A stretch of 64,000 nt of DNA from Tenacibaculum gallaicum (lineage in GTDB: Bacteria; Bacteroidota; Bacteroidia; Flavobacteriales; Flavobacteriaceae): assembly GCF_003387615.1 (NCBI RefSeq), contig NZ_QUNS01000004.1, positions 186,001-250,000 of the forward strand. The letters are read 5' to 3'. This document shows, piece by piece, positions 24,763-34,741 of this stretch. The first letter of the stretch is position 1; each line of letters starts with the position of its first letter. Made by a program: the position numbers and the translations under genes. The notes below the pieces were generated by a model. It was not told the DNA's origin. It searched no databases and was given only the letters and a program-made list of their open reading frames with translations.

Positions 24763-25287
24763 ATGAAAAAAATTATTTTATTACTCATGATTTTTATATT
24801 ATCTAATTGTGGATCAGTCAAAAAAAATAAAACTGAAGTTGAAACACAAAATTGGATAAATAGTCAAAACTTTGTTGTTGTTAGACCTAATAATTGGAGA
24901 CCAATAAAACATCATGGTTATGTTGGTTATACTCCCATTAAAAAAGGAGATAATTTCTTCAATAATTTGGTTTCTATTTTTCAATATCAGCTAAAAGAAA
25001 AACCTTCGTCATTAAAGGAGTTTTCTTTAAGTCAAATAAAAGAAACCAATAAAACCCTTAATATTACATCTCAAGAAGCCTTATTAGTTGAAAACAGTCA
25101 ACTCGGAGATGTTTACACTCTTGAAACCGAATCAAAGTGGAACGGAAAAAACTATAAAAGATATACTATCTATTTTGAACATAATGAAGAATATTATAAT
25201 TACAATTATTCTTCTCTTAAAAGTATTTATGACACTAATTTTAAAGAAGCTATGGCTATACTTCTGAGTATTGAGTTTAAAGAATAA
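24763..25287 (+). CDS. Hypothetical lipoprotein
   Basis: 174 aa with a lipoprotein signal (MKKIILLLMIFILSNC, lipobox LSNC). The mature part contains NFVVVRPNNWRPIKHHGYVGYTP and a mixed alpha/beta pattern, resembling small PsbP/LpqN-like proteins only in general layout; no family was assigned. It begins 29 nt after an attC-half-like sequence at 24714-24733 and may be an orphan cassette gene. Confidence 0.6.
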   Translation: MKKIILLLMIFILSNCGSVKKNKTEVETQNWINSQNFVVVRPNNWRPIKHHGYVGYTPIKKGDNFFNNLVSIFQYQLKEKPSSLKEFSLSQIKETNKTLNITSQEALLVENSQLGDVYTLETESKWNGKNYKRYTIYFEHNEEYYNYNYSSLKSIYDTNFKEAMAILLSIEFKE

Positions 25288-25326
25288 AGTACTAAGTACA
25301 ACAAAGAACTGAGGTAAAAAACAAGT

Positions 25327-25713
25327 AAATTTTACAAAATCTTATACCAAAAGCAACTAGATAAAGTAAATCTGTTTATCGATAAGGATTATTTGAAAGA
25401 GTTCAATACTACCAACAAACAGCTATTGAGTGCCTTTCCCGATATAGAATTCACGATAAATGAAATATTCGGAGACGTTAACAACGTTATAACCTTATAT
25501 AATTGGAGTGGAACACATAAGAATATCTATAGTAATATTTTACCCACTGATAAAAAAAATAATAGTTGAGAGAGTCAGTATTTATGAATTAAAAATCGCA
25601 AAATCGTTAACAGTAAGGCATATCCTGATAAATTATCTTTTTTCCAACAATTAAGTGTAATCCCAGAAAAATTAATAAATCAAAATTCACAAAAAAGAAG
25701 TTATTTTTATTGA
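25327..25713 (+). pseudogene. Ester cyclase (SnoaL-like) remnant
   Basis: Frame 25327-25569 reads FYKILYQKQLDKVNLFIDKDY, LLSAFPDIEFTINEIFGD and LYNWSGTHKNI, the order seen in SnoaL-like ester cyclases, then stops. VERVSIYELK follows across the stop in another frame, and FFQQLSVIPEKL near 25635-25670 matches the typical C-terminus (QQLGVIP). No start codon at the N-terminus. At least two frame disruptions. Confidence 0.55.
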
Positions 25714-25851
25714 TGAATTTGAAATTCCAAAGAAATTCTACCTTGCTTTCAAAGAAAAATTAGATTACAATAGAGCTTTTATTAAAAAAACCGAAGGGTT
25801 TGTAAAAGATAATAACAAGCAATACTATTTTACTTCCAATGATGAATGGTG
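25697..25851 (+). pseudogene. Small gene fragment, possibly monooxygenase-like (ABM)
   Basis: A 50-codon open stretch VIFIDEFEIPKKFYLAFKEK followed by LDYNRAFIKKTEGFVKDN resembles the first half of antibiotic-biosynthesis-monooxygenase-like proteins. It ends at a stop 12 nt into the next remnant. The assignment is tentative. Confidence 0.3.
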
Positions 25852-26429
25852 CAGATATTTATGATAGAATTCAACAAATAATTCCGAATAATATCATTTT
25901 ACCTTCTTGTGTATATGTGGCATCTCATATAAAACAAAAAGATATTGTTAAACATAAAGAAAAGGTAGGGAAATTAATTTTCGGAAAAGATCCGAAAAAC
26001 AATTCCGAGAAAATCGATTGGGTTATTGACTTGATGGAAAACAGTAAAACAGACTTTGATTTTAAAGATAACGTTTTAGGTTGACATTTGGACGAAATTT
26101 ATTTTTATAGTAAGTTTTGGGCTTATAACTGCAAAATATAACTCATCAATAGGAATGGTTTGTGTTGATAAATCCCAAAAAGAAGATCCAACTAATATTA
26201 TGAACGAAATCAAAAAAATTGCTGATAAGAAAGGAATAGAGTTGTAGGATAACATTATTGAAAAAACTTTTGAGAAAGCCTCTATATTTTCTCATAAAAC
26301 TCCAACATCTCTTCAACTTCATATTCACTCAAGAAAAGTCAATAACGAGTTGGAATTGTTTGCAGGAGCTCTAATAAAGTATGGACAAAACTTGAGTATA
26401 AAAAACACCGCATACAGTAAAATTTTGTA
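25839..26429 (+). pseudogene. Ketopantoate reductase family (ApbA/PanE-like) remnant
   Basis: The frame 25839-26084 reads NGADIYDRIQ, LPSCVYVASHIKQKDIVKHK and KLIFGKDPK. It then shifts frame near 26084 to WTKFIFIVSFGLITAKYNSS and SIGMVCVDKS, meets an in-frame TAG near 26248, and goes on with EKTFEKASIFSHKTPTSLQL and NNELELFAGALIKYG. This is the substrate-binding and C-terminal part of a ketopantoate-reductase-type protein; the N-terminal Rossmann (NADPH) part is missing. Confidence 0.65.
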
Positions 26430-26629
26430 AAGAAATAAGAGCTACACACAATATTGTATCCTATAAAAAGTGCTAGTTCAAGCCTACTTACCCCCTTTTT
26501 AATCTTCTATTAGGTTTGTATTTGCTAAATTAGTTACTTAAAAGCATCATTAACCTTACACAGACCATTTGCTACAGTCAAAAACCATATAAATAATATT
26601 TAAAATACATAAGTAATAAAAAATAAAGT
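26430..26629. other. Intergenic, nothing recognised
   Basis: About 200 nt of AT-rich sequence between the reductase remnant and the next lipoprotein. No promoter consensus, hairpin terminator or attC-like core pair was seen. Confidence 0.4.
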
Positions 26630-27055
26630 ATGAAAAAAGTAATCTTCATTATTATGATTTTAACAACAATCATATCCTGTAAAAATCAAAATGAATCTAA
26701 AGACGAATTAACAGAAATGGAAAAAGGTAGACCTAAAGAAACTGTTTCCTTATCAGGAAAATCATTTGAATATAATTATGGTGATTATGTTTATGAAGTT
26801 AATTTTAAATCAGAAACCACATTACATTGGAAATGTGTAAAAGGAAATGAAAAAGGAAGAGAAGCTGATGAAACTTACTCTAAACAAAAACTAAATAACT
26901 ATACCTTATTTATTTCATGGGTTGAAGAAGATGGATTAGGGGTTAGTCAAGTTATTAACTTAAAAAATAATACTGTTAATACTTTTTTAAAAATAGGCAA
27001 AGAAATAATCCCAATTGCAGGGACTATTCATGAATTACAAAAATTAGATGAATAA
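26630..27055 (+). CDS. Small lipoprotein with MoaF/lipocalin-like pattern
   Basis: 141 aa with a lipoprotein signal (lipobox IISC). The mature part reads like a short MoaF-type lipocalin barrel: YEVNFKSETTLHWKCVKGNE, EADETYSKQKLNNYTLFISW and VEEDGLGVSQVINLKNNTV. The match is by pattern, not alignment. A single-gene unit in the accessory region downstream of the remnants. Confidence 0.6.
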   Translation: MKKVIFIIMILTTIISCKNQNESKDELTEMEKGRPKETVSLSGKSFEYNYGDYVYEVNFKSETTLHWKCVKGNEKGREADETYSKQKLNNYTLFISWVEEDGLGVSQVINLKNNTVNTFLKIGKEIIPIAGTIHELQKLDE

Positions 27056-27275
27056 AAACCAACAGGTATCTAATATAAAACCTAGTTTAACTGTAAGATT
27101 CGAATTCATTTATGAAATACGTCAAATTTTAAACCTGGTTTTTAATAATGGTACGTTAAAATAACGTATTACTTTTAGTTAATCTAAAAAAACCTGTACA
27201 CCTACATCTTTACACATAAAAAACTATAAACAAACACATTAACATCAATCCTAACATAAAAGAAGGGCAAAAAAT

Positions 27276-27821
27276 ATGACACCAAACATTAAAAAACTTT
27301 TCTCTGAGTTAGAAAAATATGAAAAAGAGGGAACAGATTCTATGGATTGGGTTGAGTATGCCCATCAAGCTATCGATAAAGATATTATTAAGAATCTCGA
27401 TGAAAAAGATTGGATTTATTTAAAAAACAATTACAAAAATAAATCAGATAATATGAAATCTCTTATTTCGGGACATATTCATCTAAGTAATGTAAATCTT
27501 GGTGATATTGAGCTACAAATACTAACAGAAATGGTAATATATGAGCAACTTGATGTTACTTATGAAGCTCTTAGGAAAATTATTTTTAGCTTTATAACTT
27601 CAGGAAGAGATTATAGTACAAACCAAAATTTTATCAAGAAAGAACTTAAAGGGGTTTTCTTATCTAAAGAGTCTACCTCTCTGATTAATTTTTTTTTTAC
27701 TACAAATTTTATTAATAAAACTTTATCTATTGCAAAAGAGTGTGGAGAAGTTCAAAAAAATGAAATTCTAACATTTCTTAAAATATTAAAAACAACGGGA
27801 ACAGCCGAACCCCAAAAATAG
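27276..27821 (+). CDS. Hypothetical helical protein
   Basis: 181 aa, no signal peptide, predominantly helical, acidic N-terminus (LFSELEKYEKEGTDSMDWVEY). Composition and organisation recall immunity-type or HEAT-like cytoplasmic proteins, but no family was recognised. It stands alone 28 nt before a lipoprotein gene in the same direction. Confidence 0.55.
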   Translation: MTPNIKKLFSELEKYEKEGTDSMDWVEYAHQAIDKDIIKNLDEKDWIYLKNNYKNKSDNMKSLISGHIHLSNVNLGDIELQILTEMVIYEQLDVTYEALRKIIFSFITSGRDYSTNQNFIKKELKGVFLSKESTSLINFFFTTNFINKTLSIAKECGEVQKNEILTFLKILKTTGTAEPQK

Positions 27822-27849
27822 AAAGTAGGCAAACTAAAAATTCAATATT

Positions 27850-28275
27850 ATGAAAAAATTATTTTTATGCTTAAGCTTAGTATTCTTAATTTCTTGTGGA
27901 GCTAAAACTGACTTTGAAATTAAAAATGCAGATGGAGAAACTGGAATTATCGTACAAACAAACGGAAGTATTATTATTAATAATGAAGTGAATGGTAATA
28001 TTTCAAAAGATGGAACTGTGACAGATAAAAACGGAACTGTAATCGCAACAATAGGAGAAGGTAACATACTTCAAGATTCAGAAGGTAAAACTCTAATTAA
28101 AATTGACGAAAACGGGAAAATGGACAATGGTTCAGAAACTTTTATCGAATGGTCTGAAAATGGTGAATTAATGAGAGGAAATGAAAGTACAGGAATGAAA
28201 ATATCACCTGTTAAAAATGACGCGTATAGAAATGCTTCAATTGTATTCTTCTTATATTCTAGTTTTGGAAGTTAA
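27850..28275 (+). CDS. Hypothetical lipoprotein
   Basis: 141 aa with lipobox LISC at residues 13-16. The mature region has repeating glycine/aspartate beta-strand units (NADGETGIIVQTNG, KDGTVTDKNGTVIATIGEG, DSEGKTLIKIDENG), suggestive of a short beta-repeat structure. No family assigned. It ends before a bidirectional terminator shared with hutH. Confidence 0.6.
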   Translation: MKKLFLCLSLVFLISCGAKTDFEIKNADGETGIIVQTNGSIIINNEVNGNISKDGTVTDKNGTVIATIGEGNILQDSEGKTLIKIDENGKMDNGSETFIEWSENGELMRGNESTGMKISPVKNDAYRNASIVFFLYSSFGS

Positions 28276-28290
28276 CCATCAATAACAAAC

Positions 28291-28332
28291 AAAAAGCTCA
28301 AATTGTAAAATTTTACAGTTTGAGCTTTTTTA
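28291..28332. terminator. Bidirectional terminator
   Basis: Long near-perfect hairpin AAAAGCTCAAA(T)TGTAAAA / TTTTACAGTTTGAGCTTTT with T-runs on both strands, between the lipoprotein gene and convergent hutH. Confidence 0.85.
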
Positions 28333-28351
28333 TACTATTTTTTATAATTGC

Positions 28352-29857
28352 TTAAAACAATTCCTCAACTTCAATAGTTAAGCTATTAATAAAGCTTTCT
28401 GCTTTTTTAATGTCGTTATGCAATACTCTGTCATCATTTACTATAGGTACATCTTGTCTAAACATACTTACAAAAGAAGTTAAAAATTCAGAAGTGTTAT
28501 TTTTTCTAAAAGAAAGTCCTTGAGAAGCATTCATCAATTCAATAGCTAATACAGAACATACATTATCTATTACCTTTTTAGCTTTAACAGCCCCGTTAGC
28601 TCCCATACTTACGTGGTCTTCTTGTCCGTTACTTGACACGATAGAATCTACACTAGATGGTGTACAAAGTTGCTTGTTTGCACTTACAATACTAGCTGCT
28701 GTATACTGTGGAATCATAAATCCGCTATTTAATCCTGGATTGGACACCAAAAAGTCAGGTAATCCTCTTAAACCAGAAACTAACTGGTAGGTTCTTCTTT
28801 CCGAAATATTTCCTAATTCAGCAATTGCAATCGCTAAATAATCTAAAGCTAAAGCTAATGGTTGTCCGTGAAAGTTTCCTCCTGAAACAATAATATCTTC
28901 ATCAACAAATACATTTGGGTTATCCGTTACCGAATTGATTTCTGTAATGAATGTTTTCTTTACAAACTCCAATGTGTCTTTTGTCGCTCCGTGAACCTGA
29001 GGCATACATCTAAAAGAGTAAGGGTCTTGTACGTGTTCTTTTGGTTGTTGAATTAACTCACTACCTTCTAATACCTCCTTAATACGTTTTGCTGTAGCTA
29101 ACTGTCCGTTATGTGGACGCACCAAATGAATTAGCTCGTTAAAAGGCTCAATTCTTCCGTCAAAAGCTTCTAAAGAAACAGCACCAATAACATCTGCTAA
29201 GTACGAAAGTTTATACGCTTTTAATAAATTATGAACACCATAAGCACTCATAAATTGAGTTCCGTTTAACAGTGCTAAACCTTCTTTAGATTGTAAGTTT
29301 ATTTTCTCCCATCCAAATTTTTCTAATAAACTTTCTCCAGAAACTCGTTCACCAGAAACATACACTTCTCCTAAACCAATTAATGGTAATGAAAGATGTG
29401 CTAACGGTGCTAAATCACCAGATGCCCCCAACGAACCTTGTGTATATACAACTGGAAAAATATCGTTATTGTAAAACTCTATTAAACGCTCAACTGTAGC
29501 CAACTGTACTCCAGAATGACCATAGCTTAACGATTGTATTTTTAGCAACAACATTAACTTTACAATTTCTTGTGGCACTTCATCACCTGTTCCACAAGCA
29601 TGGCTCATTACTAAGTTTTCTTGAAGTTGTTGCAAATTATCTCCACTAATCTTAACATTACACAATGAACCAAACCCTGTATTGATTCCATAAATTGGAT
29701 CACTATGAGTTTTCATTTTTTCGTCAAGATAGGCGCGGCATTTTAATATCTTTTCAGTTGATTCTTCTGATAAAGAAAGTTTTTTATCTAGTAGTAAAAT
29801 ACCATGAATATCTTCTAAACCTACTGGTTGTGAATTTATTATATGTGTAGTATCCAT
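28352..29857 (-). CDS. hutH: Histidine ammonia-lyase
   Basis: Deaminates histidine to urocanate, the first step of histidine breakdown. The 501-aa protein has the Ala-Ser-Gly that forms the MIO cofactor in GSLGASGDLAPLAHL (about residues 142-156), plus YGINTGFGSL near 60 and the EDHVSMGANGA segment near 415. Length is standard. No hutU, hutI or hutG is adjacent, so either the pathway is dispersed or the enzyme is a stand-alone member. Confidence 0.92.
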   Translation of the reverse strand: MDTTHIINSQPVGLEDIHGILLLDKKLSLSEESTEKILKCRAYLDEKMKTHSDPIYGINTGFGSLCNVKISGDNLQQLQENLVMSHACGTGDEVPQEIVKLMLLLKIQSLSYGHSGVQLATVERLIEFYNNDIFPVVYTQGSLGASGDLAPLAHLSLPLIGLGEVYVSGERVSGESLLEKFGWEKINLQSKEGLALLNGTQFMSAYGVHNLLKAYKLSYLADVIGAVSLEAFDGRIEPFNELIHLVRPHNGQLATAKRIKEVLEGSELIQQPKEHVQDPYSFRCMPQVHGATKDTLEFVKKTFITEINSVTDNPNVFVDEDIIVSGGNFHGQPLALALDYLAIAIAELGNISERRTYQLVSGLRGLPDFLVSNPGLNSGFMIPQYTAASIVSANKQLCTPSSVDSIVSSNGQEDHVSMGANGAVKAKKVIDNVCSVLAIELMNASQGLSFRKNNTSEFLTSFVSMFRQDVPIVNDDRVLHNDIKKAESFINSLTIEVEELF

Positions 29858-29958
29858 TTTAATATTTTTAAGGTGTACAAAGAACCAAAAAAAAGATAAA
29901 ACTCCAAGGTGATTTTTTGTAAAAAATAAAGCTTAGTTTAAATAAAATGTTAATTTCT

Positions 29959-29988
29959 TTGATAAAAAAGTTAAAAAAAGTAACTTCG
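29959..29988 (+). promoter_or_regulatory. Promoter TTG-N19-TAACTTCG
   Basis: TTG at 29959-29961 and TAACTTCG at 29981-29988 (one mismatch to TAnnTTTG) with 19-nt spacing, 37 nt before the TlpA-like gene. Confidence 0.6.
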
Positions 29989-30025
29989 GCGCCTTAAACA
30001 CCATATTTTCACTAAACATTAAACA

Positions 30026-31420
30026 ATGAAAAAACTAGTACTTTTAGTCCTCTTAGGAGTTACCATAATTTCATGTAAAAAGGAAGAGAAGCCTGTTAAA
30101 GACTACTTAGTTTTAACTGGAAAGATTGACAACTTTAAAAAAAGAAATGTTACTTTAAATGGCTTTCAGTTTGAAAAGAAAATAAAGTTTGATAAAAAAA
30201 CTGGTTCTTTTATCGATACCCTTAAAATTAATAGAAATGGGTATTACACGTTAGTTTATAATACTAAACCTATTAAAACTATCAATTTATATTTAACAAA
30301 AACTGATGATACAGGTATTGTCTTTGATTACGATAACCCTGACTTTATTAATTTTGAAGGTACTAACAAAAGAATAAATAGTTACCTTCATGAAAAACAA
30401 AAAACTTGGCCTGAAATACTTGTTAGTGCTAATCAATATTTTGCTTTAGAAGAAGAAGAGTTTTTAGCAAAAACTAATGAATATAAAGATGCTGTAACCG
30501 AAGCTTCTATCTCTAAACAATTACCTGCTGATTTCTTAAAAAAAGAAGTAAAAAACATTGACTATGAATGTTTAAGAAACTTATATAATTATCAAGATTA
30601 TCACAGAACGTTAACAGGAAATAAAGATTTCACTGTTTCTGAAAATTTTCCTGACCCACTAGAAAACTTTAACTATAGTGGTGGCGACTATTCTACTTCA
30701 TACTTCTATAGAGCAATGTTAGAAACTGAGTTAAACAACATAGCTAAAGAAAAAAACAAAGAAGGTGAAGATTTATACTTGACTTATTTAGAAACAGTTC
30801 AAACTGAAGTTACCGATACAATTGCAAAAAATGATTTATTATATAATAGTGCTGAAAGCAGTATAACATATACCAGTGACTTAAAAGAGTTTTACAGAAA
30901 ATTTATGGCATATTCTACAAATGAAACACATAAAAAAGAAATTACTAAAGACTACGATCTTTTAAAAACTACTGCTAAAGGGCAACCTGCACCTAAATTT
31001 ACAAACTATGTAAACTATAATGGCGGAACAACTTCTTTTGATGATTTATTAGGACATGGGAAGTACTTATATATTGATGTTTGGGCTACTTGGTGTGCGT
31101 ATTGTAAAAGAGAAATTCCTTTGTTAAAGCGATTAGAGCAAGAATACCATGGTAAAAACATTGAGTTTGTAAGTATTAATGTTGACGCGAAGGGTAATGA
31201 CGAAAAATGGAAAGAAACCATTCAAGACAGAGAAATGACTGGTATACAGTTAATGGCAGGTGATAGTCACTTAAAATTAGAGTGGGCACAAAACTTCTTA
31301 ATTAAAGGATTACCAAGATTTATTTTAATAGATCCTGAAGGTAATATTGTAAGTCCTAATGCTCCTGCTCCATCACAAGGAGAGCGTTTAATCAATATGT
31401 TTGAAGAGTTAGGTATTTAA
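30026..31420 (+). CDS. TlpA-family thiol-disulfide reductase, lipoprotein
   Basis: 464 aa with a lipoprotein signal (lipobox ISC at residues 15-17), a large N-terminal region with a DUF4369-like beta start (LTGKIDNFKKRNVTLNGF), and a C-terminal thioredoxin domain. The active site is WATWCAYCKREIPLLK (about residues 354-369), a complete CxxC, with cis-Pro in KGLPRFILID (about 429-438). Such proteins reduce or isomerise disulfides in the periplasm. It is transcribed alone from a recognisable promoter and ends at a strong terminator. Confidence 0.88.
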   Translation: MKKLVLLVLLGVTIISCKKEEKPVKDYLVLTGKIDNFKKRNVTLNGFQFEKKIKFDKKTGSFIDTLKINRNGYYTLVYNTKPIKTINLYLTKTDDTGIVFDYDNPDFINFEGTNKRINSYLHEKQKTWPEILVSANQYFALEEEEFLAKTNEYKDAVTEASISKQLPADFLKKEVKNIDYECLRNLYNYQDYHRTLTGNKDFTVSENFPDPLENFNYSGGDYSTSYFYRAMLETELNNIAKEKNKEGEDLYLTYLETVQTEVTDTIAKNDLLYNSAESSITYTSDLKEFYRKFMAYSTNETHKKEITKDYDLLKTTAKGQPAPKFTNYVNYNGGTTSFDDLLGHGKYLYIDVWATWCAYCKREIPLLKRLEQEYHGKNIEFVSINVDAKGNDEKWKETIQDREMTGIQLMAGDSHLKLEWAQNFLIKGLPRFILIDPEGNIVSPNAPAPSQGERLINMFEELGI

Positions 31421-31443
31421 AACTTAAAAACTAACACAAACTA

Positions 31444-31479
31444 AAAAAAGCAGCTAAAATTTAATTTAGCTGCTTTTTA
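31444..31479. terminator. Terminator after the TlpA-like gene
   Basis: AAAAAGCAGCTAAA / TTTAGCTGCTTTTT hairpin with a 6-nt loop and T-rich ends. Confidence 0.85.
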
Positions 31480-31506
31480 TATTCAGTACTACTTTATAGG
31501 TTATAA

Positions 31507-31737
31507 TTAAAAACGATTATCTCCATCTAAGATATCTCCTAAACCACCTAAAACACTTCCTTCTCCTCTATCACCTTTGCCTGTTTGAGGCGCCATTGCT
31601 AACACTCTACCTGCTAATCGGCTAAATGGTAATGATTGAATATATACAGTTTCATAACGAACCTCACTGCAAAGCACATTTAACACCTCGTGTTTGTAAA
31701 AAATCTCCCTTGCTATAATATGGTAATCCCCCTAACT
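31507..31737 (-). pseudogene. C-terminal gene remnant, family not identified
   Basis: An open stretch of 76 codons on the minus strand, preceded in frame by a stop and with no start codon. It reads [20 protein letters not shown], then [20 protein letters not shown], and ends [13 protein letters not shown]. The protein-like composition and the natural C-terminus suggest the tail of a decayed gene. I could not name the family. Confidence 0.45.
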
Positions 31738-32128
31738 ATTTTAGTTGGACTGTAAGTCCGAACATTCTGAAGTAAAAATAAACGTATTTCTTACCTCTTC
31801 CTATCCCCAAAAGTGAATCTCATTCATATCATCTTCAATAGTTAAAACAAGCTTCCTTTAAAATATTATCTCTTTAGGTCTTAAATCAAACCTCTATATT
31901 TAATCAAACAAACTAAACGGGTATAGAAGTATTGAAATATTATAGCTTCTATGATGATGAATATAATATATGGACATGCACCCAATGATTACTTTTTTTG
32001 TATGAGATAAGCCTCAGAATATTTAACCTATTAAGAATAAACTGTTAAGTTTTATAATATAATTAACAATAATAGACAATAATATAAAGTAAATTGGTTA
32101 CCTTATTTATCAACTCAAACAAATTATT
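31738..32128. other. Intergenic, no gene recognised
   Basis: About 390 nt of AT-rich sequence between the gene remnant and the metalloprotease gene. No RNA gene, repeat or clear promoter was seen; the 5' part may be further eroded coding sequence of the remnant. Confidence 0.4.
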
Positions 32129-34723
32129 ATGTTTACAAAACAACTAAAGTTAGTTTGTTTACTTTTTTTAACCATTTCAATAATCGGCATTCAAGACATA
32201 AATGCTCAAAAAAGGAAAAAGAAAAAGAACAAAGCTAAAACAGAAATTTCTTCTAAATCAAAAAAAAAGGAACCCAAAAAAACAATTAAAAGCTTAACAA
32301 AAAGTAGTAAAAAACTAGACGGTTTATTTACTATTTTCCAAGACTCAGTTACCGGTAATGTTAAGTTACTATTGAAAAAAGAACAATTAAACAAAGATTT
32401 TATTTATTTCTCACAAATTGCTGATGGTGTTACAGAGGCTGGTGCTTTTAGAGGCGCTTATAAAGGTTCTAGCATTTTCAATATAAAAAAACACTTTAAT
32501 AAAATTGAGTTTGTTGCTCCTAATACTTCATTTTATTTCGATAAAAATAATGCTATTTCTAAATCAGCCAAAGCAAATATTAGCGATGCTATTATAGCAA
32601 GTACTAAAATTTTAGCCTCTGATGAAAAAAAAGGAGAATATCTTATAGATGCTAATACCTTATTTATTTCTGAAGCTTTTACTCGAATTAAAGCTCCAAA
32701 CTTTCCTAAAAGTTCACCTTTTGCATTTAAGCTAGGTAGATTTGATAAGAAAAAGTCAAAAATAAATACCATAAAAAACTATCCAGAAAACACCAACATT
32801 AAAACTGAATATGTATACAACAATCCTTCGGTTTTAAACCAAGGGTCAAGAGCTATTAAAGATGGTAGGTATATTTCTATAAAGGTTTTTCATACGTTTA
32901 TGAACGTTCCTGAGAACAACTATCAAACCAGAATAGATGACCCAAGAGTAGGTTATTTTTTAACAAACACTAACGATATGACCTCTACACAAACTGTGAA
33001 CTATAGAGATTTTATACATCGTTGGAAGCTTATTAAGAAAAACCCTGAATTAGCCATTTCAGAACCTGTAAAACCAATTACTTGGTGGATTGAAAACTCA
33101 ACACCTAAAGAGTTTATTGAAACTATAAAAGAAGGTGTTTTAGCTTGGAACGAAGCTTTTGAAAAAGCTGGATTTAAAAATACTATGGTTGTAAAAGTTC
33201 AACCAGATAATGCTACATGGGATGCTGGTGATGTTCGTTACAACGTACTACGTTGGACCTCTTCTCCTAATCCTCCTTTTGGTGGTTACGGACCTAGTTT
33301 TGTGAACCCTAAAACAGGAGAAATTTTAGGGGCAGATATTATGCTTGAATATGTTCACTTTACCAATCGTGTGAAATACAATAAAATATTTGGTGATATA
33401 TCAAAAGCTTCTTCAGAAGAAGAGGCACGTGCTATTTTTACCAATAAAAACAACCTTATGTACTGTTCAGCAGGTCATTTAATGCACGAAAACACCATGT
33501 TTGGTAAAACAGTTTTAGCAGTTACAGGTGCTTCTGATTTAGAAATGGAAGGTATGAAAAGAGAAGCTATGAAATCATTAATCATGCACGAAGTAGGTCA
33601 TACACTAGGTTTAAACCATAATATGAAAGCAAGTCAATTGTTTACTCCAGAACAACTAGCTGACCCTGATTTTATAAAAGGAAAATGCTTAACTGGTTCT
33701 GTAATGGATTATGCTGCTATTAATTTAACTCTTGATAGAAGTAAACAAGGGCAATATTATGATACTGCTGTAGGGCCTTATGATATTTGGGCTATTCAAT
33801 ACGGTTATACTCCTTTTAAAAACAGAGCTGAAATGGACGCTTTATTAGCACAATCAACAAAACCGGAATTAATTTTTGGTAACGATGCTGATGATATGCG
33901 TTCTCCTGGTAAGGCAATAGACCCTCGTGTTATGACAGGCGATTTATCAAACGATCAAATCAAATATTCAATTAACCGCATTAAACTGGCTAATAATATG
34001 ATGAAAAACATTAAACAACGTTTTTCAAAAAATGGAGAAACCTATGAAGAACTTAGAAATGCTTATTATATCTTAAACGGACAAGCTGCTAGAGCCGGCG
34101 ATGTTATTTCTAGATTTATAGGTGGTGTTTATGTGGATAGAGCTGTATCTGGTCAAGAAAGTGCTAACCAACCTTATACCCCAGTAAGTTTAACAGATCA
34201 AAAAAGAGCTATGGATGCTTTAAAAACATATGTTTTTGCTCCAGATGCCTTTAAAGCTCCTAAGGACTTATATAACTATTTAGCAAGACAAAGACGTGGA
34301 TTTAACTTTTTCTCTGGATCAGAAGATCCTAAAATCCATGCTGAGGTTTTAAGTTATCAAAAAAGAGTTTTAAATCATATTTTACACAGAAATACTTTAC
34401 AAAGAATTTCTGATTCAGAATTATATGGAAATCAATATAAATTAGCTAGTTTTATGACAGACCTTAATAATGCAATCTTTAAGGCTGATATAAACACCAA
34501 TGTAAACTCTTTCCGTCAAAATTTACAAACTGAATACACCAAAATGCTACTAAAAATGATTAGTAGTAAAAGTAAATATACTAATGCCTCTAAATCTATG
34601 GCTTTGTATAATTTAAACAAAGTTAAATCACAGGTAAGTAATGGTGTTGGAAATATTGCTACTAGAGCTCACAAAAATCAATTAAAACTATTAATTAATA
34701 ACTCACTTAAAGACTTTAAGTAG
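32129..34723 (+). CDS. Exported zinc-dependent metalloprotease (DUF5117/DUF5118 type)
   Basis: 864 aa with a signal peptide (residues 1-26, ending DINAQ) and a Lys-rich linker. The zinc site is HEVGHTLGLNHN (about residues 489-500), the metzincin HExxHxxGxxH pattern, followed by a Met-turn-like GSVMDYAAIN (about 524-533). The domain order, a DUF5118-like start, a DUF5117-like middle and a C-terminal helical region, is that of large Bacteroidota zinc metalloproteases. Substrate unknown. Monocistronic. Confidence 0.88.
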   Translation: MFTKQLKLVCLLFLTISIIGIQDINAQKRKKKKNKAKTEISSKSKKKEPKKTIKSLTKSSKKLDGLFTIFQDSVTGNVKLLLKKEQLNKDFIYFSQIADGVTEAGAFRGAYKGSSIFNIKKHFNKIEFVAPNTSFYFDKNNAISKSAKANISDAIIASTKILASDEKKGEYLIDANTLFISEAFTRIKAPNFPKSSPFAFKLGRFDKKKSKINTIKNYPENTNIKTEYVYNNPSVLNQGSRAIKDGRYISIKVFHTFMNVPENNYQTRIDDPRVGYFLTNTNDMTSTQTVNYRDFIHRWKLIKKNPELAISEPVKPITWWIENSTPKEFIETIKEGVLAWNEAFEKAGFKNTMVVKVQPDNATWDAGDVRYNVLRWTSSPNPPFGGYGPSFVNPKTGEILGADIMLEYVHFTNRVKYNKIFGDISKASSEEEARAIFTNKNNLMYCSAGHLMHENTMFGKTVLAVTGASDLEMEGMKREAMKSLIMHEVGHTLGLNHNMKASQLFTPEQLADPDFIKGKCLTGSVMDYAAINLTLDRSKQGQYYDTAVGPYDIWAIQYGYTPFKNRAEMDALLAQSTKPELIFGNDADDMRSPGKAIDPRVMTGDLSNDQIKYSINRIKLANNMMKNIKQRFSKNGETYEELRNAYYILNGQAARAGDVISRFIGGVYVDRAVSGQESANQPYTPVSLTDQKRAMDALKTYVFAPDAFKAPKDLYNYLARQRRGFNFFSGSEDPKIHAEVLSYQKRVLNHILHRNTLQRISDSELYGNQYKLASFMTDLNNAIFKADINTNVNSFRQNLQTEYTKMLLKMISSKSKYTNASKSMALYNLNKVKSQVSNGVGNIATRAHKNQLKLLINNSLKDFK

Positions 34724-34741
34724 TTACATTATAGTTATAGC

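Noticed and set aside
25288..28275. Further attC sites after the IS
   Set aside because: I looked for paired RYYYAAC/GTTRRRY cores with foldable sequence between them and found none convincing.
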